The notes beneath the pieces were generated by a model, which was not told the origin of the DNA, made no database searches, and worked only from the letters and a program-made list of their open reading frames with translations. From an uncultured Methylococcaceae bacterium (GTDB taxonomy: Bacteria > Pseudomonadota > Gammaproteobacteria > Methylococcales > Methylomonadaceae): 9,544 nucleotides of DNA. The position numbers and the translations under genes were made by a program. Below, piece by piece: positions 1 to 5,906 of this stretch (positions are counted from its first letter, which is position 1; every line of letters begins with the position of its first letter). The stretch spans positions 1-9,544 of the forward strand of contig CAJVYO010000048.1 in the NCBI GenBank assembly GCA_913009515.1. The letters are read 5' to 3'.

Positions 1-1164
1 GGTGCTATTTGGCAACCATTTCTATATGTGTATGGGAGCTATCGTACTGCCTTACAAACGTATGAAAAAAATCAAGTTACCAATAGTGAATGGGCGAATC
101 GTTTAGATTTATTTGCGGAGTTACGTTTAACCGGTACTGAACGTTTACATATTGGTTTTCGTCCCTTTGATAAAGAAGGAAAATTTGCCGGTTATAACTT
201 TGAAGATAAAGATAATCATTGGCGCGAAGAAGGTTTAAATATGGATGTACAAACCTTGTTTTTTGAAGGTGATTTTGGCGAAATTTTTCCAGGTCTTGAC
301 CCTAATGATAATGGCTATACTGATATTGGTTTTTCAGTGGGACGTCAGCCCATTAATATTCAAGATGGCTTTATGATTAATGATGTCTTCGATAGTGTGG
401 GCTTCTCGTTTAATGGCTTTCAGTTTCCGCAAGCGGGTTATTGGAAAATGACCGCACTATATGGTTGGGCTGAATTACATCGGGGTAATAATAAAAAAGA
501 TCCAAGTTCAAACTTAATTGGTTTTTTTAATGAAATTGAATTTTTAAAAACCACAGTTAATTTTGATGCCGTATATGTGGTATCAGATAATAATGATGAT
601 GGTCTTTACTTCGGGTTAAGTGCAGTACAGCGTTTTGGTATGTTTAATACCACCTTTAGAGCGAATACCTCAATTGCAGTGCAACAAGAATCTGATCAAA
701 TGAAAGATGGAACCTTGCTCTTTGCAGAATTATCTTTTACGCCACGAAGTACACAGGATTTAGCGTATGCTAATGTCTTTTGGGGTATTGATGAATATAC
801 TTCAGCGGGACGTGGTCCTGCTAATGGCGGGCCTTTAGGGCGTGCAGGTATTTTATTTGCAGCGGTAGGGCTAGGTGGTTATAAGCCTGCGTTAAGTAAT
901 AGTGGTGCTAATTCTTTTGGGGGTAGTATCGGTTATCAAATGTTATTTAATGGCGGACATCAACAGATTATTGTTGAATTTGGTGGTCGTAAAGATACTA
1001 ATGGTAATAGCGGTCAAGTCAATACCGGTATTGCTCTGGGAGCAAGCTATAAACAACGCTTGGGTAATCACACTATTTTACGTTTTGATACCTTTGGTTC
1101 GCAATATGAAGGTGATGCTAATTTAGGTTATGGTGCTCGTACTGAATTGCAATTTAAATTTTAA
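1..1164 (+). CDS. Outer-membrane beta-barrel (porin-like) protein, 5' end missing
   Basis: The frame is open from base 1 to a TAA at 1162-1164, giving 387 visible residues. The GTG at 28 is an internal valine codon, so the real start and any signal peptide lie left of the window. The protein is made of alternating polar and hydrophobic stretches rich in Gly, Asn, Tyr and Phe, has no cysteine in the visible part, and ends in a typical beta-signal (last residues ELQFKF, C-terminal Phe). These are the marks of an outer-membrane beta-barrel. A conserved-looking segment, GRQPINIQDGF, sits at about residues 115-125 of the visible part and recalls alginate-export or substrate-specific porin families, but I cannot assign one. 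It is smaller than the MtrB-type barrels that sheath decahaem cytochromes. The next gene starts 15 bases downstream, so it is probably co-transcribed with the redox genes and may give the pathway access to the outer membrane. Confidence 0.8.
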   Translation, partial: GAIWQPFLYVYGSYRTALQTYEKNQVTNSEWANRLDLFAELRLTGTERLHIGFRPFDKEGKFAGYNFEDKDNHWREEGLNMDVQTLFFEGDFGEIFPGLDPNDNGYTDIGFSVGRQPINIQDGFMINDVFDSVGFSFNGFQFPQAGYWKMTALYGWAELHRGNNKKDPSSNLIGFFNEIEFLKTTVNFDAVYVVSDNNDDGLYFGLSAVQRFGMFNTTFRANTSIAVQQESDQMKDGTLLFAELSFTPRSTQDLAYANVFWGIDEYTSAGRGPANGGPLGRAGILFAAVGLGGYKPALSNSGANSFGGSIGYQMLFNGGHQQIIVEFGGRKDTNGNSGQVNTGIALGASYKQRLGNHTILRFDTFGSQYEGDANLGYGARTELQFKF

Positions 1165-1179
1165 TACCCATATTTTATA

Positions 1180-2382
1180 ATGGATATATCAACACTATTG
1201 ATTCAAAGTGGTGCAATAATATTATTACTAACCGTTGTTATACGGTTAGTAATATTGTTGAAAGGGGATTGTAGTCGCCGATCTTATGAGGTTCAGCAAC
1301 TTGAGCTAATGACTGACTATTGGCAGCATAAATCAATGTTAAGTTTGAATGCTTCTGCTGCAAAGCAACAGCGATGGAATGGTGTACGTATTTTTAGTGT
1401 TACAGATAAAGTACGTGAAAGCGATGATATTTATTCTTTTTATTTAAAACCGCATGATGGTAAGCCTTTACCGAGTTTTCATCCTGGGCAATACTTAACG
1501 ATACAAATAGATCATCCGCAAAGTAATAAGCGTTTAACGCGTTGTTATTCCTTGTCAGATAGTCATTCGAGTGATTACTACCGTATTTCAGTTAAAAAAG
1601 AGCAGGAAGGCTTGGTATCGCGTTATTTACATGAGCAACTGCATATTGGTGATATTTTAGAAGCCAAAGCACCTTCGGGTGATTTTTATCTGGATACTGA
1701 AATTCAGCACCCGATTGTTTTAATTGCAGGGGGCGTGGGTATTACACCTTTATTAAGCATGGTTAACACCTTAATTAGTCAGCAAGATACCCGTGAAGTG
1801 CATTTATTTTATGGGGTACGTAACGGCTCGCAAATTATGATGAAGCCTTATTTTGAAGAATTAGCTGAGCAACATCCACATTTCAATTTACATCTTTGTT
1901 ACAGTAAACCGAATAGCGATGATCGTGATTTTCAGCATCAAGGTCGAGTTACTATAGACTTATTAAAATCTATTCTGCCTGCGAGTAATTACCATTACTA
2001 TTTATGTGCATCGATTGTGATGATGCAAAGTCTCAGTGATGATTTAAAAGCGTGGGGTGTGCCTGATGACGATATTTACTTTGAGGCCTTTGGTGCTGCT
2101 AAAACGACAGTCGCAGAAACAGGTGAAAGCTATACTGTCACGTTGAGTAAATCCAATAAAGTGTTAAATTGGGACGCGTCTGAAGGCTCATTATTAGAGT
2201 TGGCTGAAAATAATGAAATACCTTTAGAATCAGCGTGTCGTGCTGGGCAATGTGGTATGTGTAAAGTTAAAATTACGCAAGGTGAAGTTGAGTATTTAAC
2301 CGAACCGAGTGCAAGCATTGAAGCTGATAGTTGTTTAAGTTGTATTAGTATTCCGAAAGGGGATATTAGCCTTGCCTTGTAA
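1180..2382 (+). CDS. Membrane-anchored FAD/NAD(P)H oxidoreductase with C-terminal [2Fe-2S] ferredoxin domain
   Basis: This 400-residue flavoprotein reductase moves electrons between NAD(P)H, FAD and a [2Fe-2S] cluster. Residues 10-28 form one membrane helix followed by Lys and Arg residues, which places the rest in the cytoplasm. A ferredoxin-reductase FAD domain follows (about 65-170), with HPGQY at 101-105 and the RCYS flavin motif at 121-124. The nucleotide-binding domain (about 176-305) carries GGVGITP at 184-190. The plant-type ferredoxin domain (about 315-400) has ligands C353, C358, C361 and C388 in the order CX4CX2C...C. This layout is shared with NADH:acceptor hybrid reductases such as Hcr-type and phenol/methane monooxygenase-type reductases, and with NqrF-like anchors. 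One oddity is that the usual CGP motif near the end of the NAD domain reads CASIVMM (276-282). No clear Shine-Dalgarno is visible before the ATG. It lies 15 bases after the beta-barrel gene, so coupling is likely. It is the probable NAD(P)H-facing end of the redox chain. Confidence 0.88.
   Translation: MDISTLLIQSGAIILLLTVVIRLVILLKGDCSRRSYEVQQLELMTDYWQHKSMLSLNASAAKQQRWNGVRIFSVTDKVRESDDIYSFYLKPHDGKPLPSFHPGQYLTIQIDHPQSNKRLTRCYSLSDSHSSDYYRISVKKEQEGLVSRYLHEQLHIGDILEAKAPSGDFYLDTEIQHPIVLIAGGVGITPLLSMVNTLISQQDTREVHLFYGVRNGSQIMMKPYFEELAEQHPHFNLHLCYSKPNSDDRDFQHQGRVTIDLLKSILPASNYHYYLCASIVMMQSLSDDLKAWGVPDDDIYFEAFGAAKTTVAETGESYTVTLSKSNKVLNWDASEGSLLELAENNEIPLESACRAGQCGMCKVKITQGEVEYLTEPSASIEADSCLSCISIPKGDISLAL
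1223..1254. repeat. Perfect 12-bp inverted repeat inside the reductase 5' coding region
   Basis: The arm TATTACTAACCG (1223-1234) is exactly complementary to CGGTTAGTAATA (1243-1254), separated by the 8-base loop TTGTTATA. It lies 43 bases after the reductase start codon, in the codons of the membrane helix. The RNA would form a stable hairpin, but no U-run follows, so it is not a classical terminator. It could be an RNA processing or stability element between the beta-barrel gene and the redox genes, a dyad operator, or chance. Confidence 0.6.
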
Positions 2383-2410
2383 CACCAAACTATAAAAATA
2401 ATAAAATCTT

Positions 2411-2415
2411 AAGGA
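2411..2415 (+). promoter_or_regulatory. Ribosome binding site that decides the tetrahaem cytochrome start
   Basis: AAGGA lies six bases before the ATG at 2422 but directly touches the ATG at 2416. Only the 2422 start has normal Shine-Dalgarno spacing, so the coding region is called from 2422 and the two extra residues (Met-Asn) are dropped. Confidence 0.7.
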
Positions 2416-2421
2416 ATGAAT

Positions 2422-3414
2422 ATGAAAAATCGTAATTGGCTACTGCTTATTTTGCCACTGCTAATGTTAGCATCACCGATATTTGCAGGTACTATCGACC
2501 ATAGTAAGGTTATGAGTGCGAATGAGTGTGGTGAATGCCATAAAGATGAACTTGATGTATGGCGTAAAACTAAACATTACAAGACCTTTAATGAATTAGC
2601 CCGCCGTGATAACGCTAAAAAAATTGCTAAAAACATGGGCGTTAAGCGGATTAAAAAAGACAGTACCTGTATGAATTGTCATTTTTTAAATAAAGAAGAA
2701 GCGGGTGAATTAACGCCTATTTCGGGCATTGCTTGTGAGTCTTGTCACACGCCTGCAAAAGATTGGATTAAATTGCATAATGACTTTGGCGGTAAAGACG
2801 TTAAAAAGGAAAATGAAACCCCTGAGCATAAACAACAACGTTTAAATGCAATTTCTCAAACCAGCATGATTCGTCCTCGTGATATTTATAATCTAGCAGA
2901 AAATTGCTACCAATGTCATTTAGTGCCGAATGAAAAATTAGTAAATACCGGTGGTCATAAAGCAGGTAGCCGTTTTGAATTAGTAGCTTATTCACAGGGT
3001 GATAACCGTCATAATTTTGCTCGTTCAGCGACAGGCGATGAAAATATAGAATCGTCTATCGAACGTCGTAGAGTTTTATATATTGTCGGTCAAGGTTTAG
3101 AGTTAGAGCATAGTTTACGCGGCTTGTCTAAAGCGACAGAAAAAGCTAAGTTTGCGATTACCATGGCGAAACGGGTAAAAATTGCCAGTAAACGCTTAAA
3201 AATTGTGAATGCAAAATTAAACTTAGCTGATATTACACAAATGTTAGCGGCTGCAAGTTCGGCTAAATTGAAACTTAATAATGAAGTCTCATTAGCTGCA
3301 GCGGCAGATAAAGTAGCAGCTATTAATAAAATCTTTGCTAAAGCTTATGATGGTAGTCAATTTGCGGCAATGGATGCATTATTACCTGCACCAGCAGATT
3401 ATAAACATCAGTAA
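2422..3414 (+). CDS. Secreted tetrahaem c-type cytochrome, cytochrome c554-like
   Basis: The 330-residue product has a Sec signal peptide (Lys-Asn-Arg start, hydrophobic core to about residue 20, likely cleavage after FA at 22). Four CXXCH haem-attachment motifs follow: CGECH (36-40), CMNCH (83-87), CESCH (105-109) and CYQCH (162-166). The WRKTKHY segment after the first motif (47-53) and the haem spacing resemble the cytochrome c554 family of periplasmic multihaem proteins, which pass electrons and in some members bind nitrogen oxides. The C-terminal half after about residue 215 has no haem and is a long Ala/Lys-rich helical stretch that could be a docking or oligomerisation arm. It lies 39 bases after the reductase and 2 bases before the next gene, so it is in the same operon. 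It probably acts as a periplasmic electron carrier for the decahaem cytochrome. Catalytic activity cannot be judged from the sequence. Confidence 0.88.
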   Translation: MKNRNWLLLILPLLMLASPIFAGTIDHSKVMSANECGECHKDELDVWRKTKHYKTFNELARRDNAKKIAKNMGVKRIKKDSTCMNCHFLNKEEAGELTPISGIACESCHTPAKDWIKLHNDFGGKDVKKENETPEHKQQRLNAISQTSMIRPRDIYNLAENCYQCHLVPNEKLVNTGGHKAGSRFELVAYSQGDNRHNFARSATGDENIESSIERRRVLYIVGQGLELEHSLRGLSKATEKAKFAITMAKRVKIASKRLKIVNAKLNLADITQMLAAASSAKLKLNNEVSLAAAADKVAAINKIFAKAYDGSQFAAMDALLPAPADYKHQ

Positions 3415-3416
3415 AT

Positions 3417-5063
3417 ATGACAAAAGTTAGACGGCCTAAACGCTGGGATAAGCCTTTTTCAAAAGACATGAGTGATGCAATTGTCACTCGTGTTTTATCG
3501 ACTAAAGCCTTATCGCACCTAAATGCGGGTAATTTTAGTGACAGCCTGCCACTGAGTGGCATTATTGCTAATGATACCCGTATTGTGTATTTTAAAAAGG
3601 GTGAAGTCATTGTTCGTAAAGGTGAATATGGCGGCTCTGCTTTTTTAACACTATCTGGTGATGTGGCGATTATAAAAAATGAGGTTGGACTTGAAATAGA
3701 AACTAAAAAACCGACTGGACTATTTAATTTTTTTAAAGCTGCTAAATCTACAAGGCTATTAGATTTTCCTTTATTTACCACCCATAATAAAGAAGAACAC
3801 TTAACGCTCTCACCTCAATTTCAGCATTTTATTGAACAATATCCTGATAATTATATTACCTTGGAAGCAGATAGCTTTTATGGTGAAATTGCGGCTTTAG
3901 CACGTGGTACACGTACTGCAACGGTTTTTTCTAAAACTGATACTGAAATATTAGAAATTGGTTGGCAGGGATTACGCGATTTAATGCGTTACGATACTCA
4001 AATACGTGAACAGGTTCGAGCTCTATATAAACAACATAGTTTATTAGTCCAACTGCGTAATACTAAATTTTTATCACATCTTAAAGCAGAACAATTACAA
4101 CAATTAAACGAGCAAAGTTTATTTGAAAATTACGGGAAATTTGAGTGGCAACGCAGTTTTCAAAAGGTTAAAAATGATGAGGATGTTAATTCGACTCTTA
4201 AAATAGAGCCTATTATTGCTCAGCAAGGTGATTATGTAGATGGATTACTCCTTATTTCTTCAGGTTTTGCACGATTGAGTAAGACTATTAATCATGGTGA
4301 AAAGACCATTGGTTACTTAAAACAAGGCGATACTTTTGGTTTTGACGAACTAGTGCATAATTGGCGTACTGGTGAAGAAATTGACTACCAGCATAGCTTA
4401 AGGGCGATTGGTTATGTTGATATTATCCGTATTCCAACGTCATCTATTGAAAAATATGCTTTTGCTCATATTGATGAAGCCCTATTGCCTACGTTAATTA
4501 ATGATCACGATAATTTAGATTATGATATAGATACGGGGATTTTAGAGCAGTTAGTGGAAAAACGTTTTATTAATGGTAGTTCTACTATGGTCATTGACCG
4601 TCATCGTTGCACTGGCTGTGATGATTGTGTCAGTGCTTGTGCGAGTTTACATGATGGCCAAGCTCGTTTTAATCGTAATGGTGCTCATATTGATAAATAT
4701 GCGATTACCCATGCCTGTATGCACTGCACCGACCCCGTTTGTTTAATTGGCTGTCCAACCGGTGCGATACATCGCAGTGGTCAACTGGGTAATATTATTA
4801 TTGATGATAATACTTGTATAGGTTGTTCAGGTTGTGCAAATAGCTGTCCTTATGAAAATATTATAATGCGTGAAGTGTTTGATGATTCGGGACAAGCTTT
4901 ATTAGATGAGCAAAATGGCACGCCGTTATTGAAGGCCAGTAAATGTGATTTGTGCATTGGACATGGTTCTATTCCTGCTTGCGAACAAGCTTGCCCTCAT
5001 GATGCCTTAAAACGTTTAGATATGGGGAATATTGCTTCCTTTGCCGATTGGTTTAATCGCTAA
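3417..5063 (+). CDS. Double cyclic-nucleotide-binding-like domain protein fused to a four-[4Fe-4S] ferredoxin module
   Basis: This 548-residue protein has no signal peptide or membrane helix, so it is probably cytoplasmic. The first cNMP-binding-like domain spans about residues 50-190. It contains a phosphate-cassette-like stretch (G156-E157 to R166-T167-A168) and an insertion of roughly 60 residues at about 90-150. A second, more degenerate one lies at about 262-350, with FGFDE at 307-311. The C-terminal part has 16 cysteines in four groups: 398/401/404/408, 434/437/442/446, 467/470/473/477 and 510/513/522/526. This is the pattern of the DmsB/NrfC/HybA-type electron-transfer subunit, which holds four [4Fe-4S] clusters. 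The start is two bases after the tetrahaem gene stop with no clear Shine-Dalgarno, so translational coupling is likely. I infer an electron relay between the reductase and the cytochrome b gene product, with ligand binding as a possible gate. No molybdopterin partner gene is visible in the window. Confidence 0.87.
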   Translation: MTKVRRPKRWDKPFSKDMSDAIVTRVLSTKALSHLNAGNFSDSLPLSGIIANDTRIVYFKKGEVIVRKGEYGGSAFLTLSGDVAIIKNEVGLEIETKKPTGLFNFFKAAKSTRLLDFPLFTTHNKEEHLTLSPQFQHFIEQYPDNYITLEADSFYGEIAALARGTRTATVFSKTDTEILEIGWQGLRDLMRYDTQIREQVRALYKQHSLLVQLRNTKFLSHLKAEQLQQLNEQSLFENYGKFEWQRSFQKVKNDEDVNSTLKIEPIIAQQGDYVDGLLLISSGFARLSKTINHGEKTIGYLKQGDTFGFDELVHNWRTGEEIDYQHSLRAIGYVDIIRIPTSSIEKYAFAHIDEALLPTLINDHDNLDYDIDTGILEQLVEKRFINGSSTMVIDRHRCTGCDDCVSACASLHDGQARFNRNGAHIDKYAITHACMHCTDPVCLIGCPTGAIHRSGQLGNIIIDDNTCIGCSGCANSCPYENIIMREVFDDSGQALLDEQNGTPLLKASKCDLCIGHGSIPACEQACPHDALKRLDMGNIASFADWFNR

Positions 5064-5090
5064 ACTACTTGTGGATAAAAAATTTCCATT

Positions 5091-5906
5091 ATGAAACTTC
5101 ACCAGCGACGTCTTTTAAATGTTAGCCTGCTTGTATTGGCTTTATTAGTCATTGTCTTTATCCAGCAACTTAATCAATATACTTTAAATAATAATGCCTT
5201 TTTTACCGGTTGGATATTATTAGTCGCCGTCTTAGTATTATATTTATTTACCTTACGTAAAAAAATAACCGGTGGAAAATTGTTTTTAAAAGTGTCTACA
5301 TGGATGCAGCTACATATTTATGTAGGATTTTTCGTTATTGCTTTATTTTTATTTCATGCAGGCTGGCAGATGCCGGAAGGTATTTTAAAGCAACTGTTAT
5401 ATTTTACCTTTGTCGCTGAAACGCTGAGCGGTCTGTTTGGTTTATGCATTACGAGAATGTTGCCGCCTTGTTTAGCTCGGAATGGTTCAGTGTTATATCA
5501 AGATATTAAAGGTAAGCAACAACAGATTTTTGATGATGTTGAGCAGTTAGTAGAGCAGTCTTTGGAAATAAAATCCAATACTATTGCTGCGTTTTATCAA
5601 GAACATTTATTGCATTTTTTATTAAAACCCCGTGATTTTTGGCCACATCTTTTTCAGTATAAAAAAATTATTTATAAATTTGAGGCTGAATTTATTAATT
5701 TACAGCGTTATCTTAATGAGGAAGAATGTGAAATCATCAATAAAATACATGTATTAGTGGTCGAAAAAAATAGATTAGATTACCAGTATGCGGGGCAATC
5801 ACTCTTAAAGCGCTGGTTATTTCTACACATTCCCTTAAGTTATGGTTTATTACTGTTTGCCGTGTTACATCTAATATTGGTCTATGCCTATATAGGAGGA
5901 TTGTAA
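5091..5906 (+). CDS. Five-helix membrane protein, predicted dihaem cytochrome b
   Basis: The 271-residue product has predicted membrane helices at about 9-26, 36-54, 72-91, 98-120 and 244-268. Helix 3 carries H75 and H89, and helix 5 carries H246 and H260. Both pairs are 14 residues apart, the spacing seen in dihaem cytochromes b of the bc1 and ferric-reductase types. Basic residues (N-terminus, RKK at 56-58) place the N-terminus and the loop of about 120 residues between helices 4 and 5 in the cytoplasm. With that topology helices 3 and 5 run the same way, so H75 pairs with H246 near the cytoplasm and H89 with H260 near the periplasm. The large loop is the likely docking site for the iron-sulphur protein encoded just upstream (27 bases away). 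The stop codon overlaps the next start by one base. I do not recognise a named family, and haem binding is inferred from the histidine pattern. Confidence 0.75.
   Translation: MKLHQRRLLNVSLLVLALLVIVFIQQLNQYTLNNNAFFTGWILLVAVLVLYLFTLRKKITGGKLFLKVSTWMQLHIYVGFFVIALFLFHAGWQMPEGILKQLLYFTFVAETLSGLFGLCITRMLPPCLARNGSVLYQDIKGKQQQIFDDVEQLVEQSLEIKSNTIAAFYQEHLLHFLLKPRDFWPHLFQYKKIIYKFEAEFINLQRYLNEEECEIINKIHVLVVEKNRLDYQYAGQSLLKRWLFLHIPLSYGLLLFAVLHLILVYAYIGGL
5894..5899 (+). promoter_or_regulatory. Strong Shine-Dalgarno for the decahaem cytochrome
   Basis: AGGAGG lies six bases before the ATG at 5906, inside the last codons of the cytochrome b gene. It is the best ribosome binding site in the operon. Together with the TAATG stop-start overlap it fixes the start of the decahaem protein, including its unusual cysteine-rich N-terminus. 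Confidence 0.85.

Noticed and set aside
2416..2421. ATG at 2416 as start of the tetrahaem cytochrome
   Set aside because: The Shine-Dalgarno AAGGA would touch this codon. The ATG at 2422 has the right spacing.
3547..3561. Perfect 15-base palindrome TGCCACT-G-AGTGGCA
   Set aside because: A 7-bp arm is expected about once by chance in this length, and it sits inside a coding region with no promoter nearby.
3338..3781. 147-codon minus-strand frame
   Set aside because: It is opposite the well-supported iron-sulphur/CNB gene and shows no domain or start signal.
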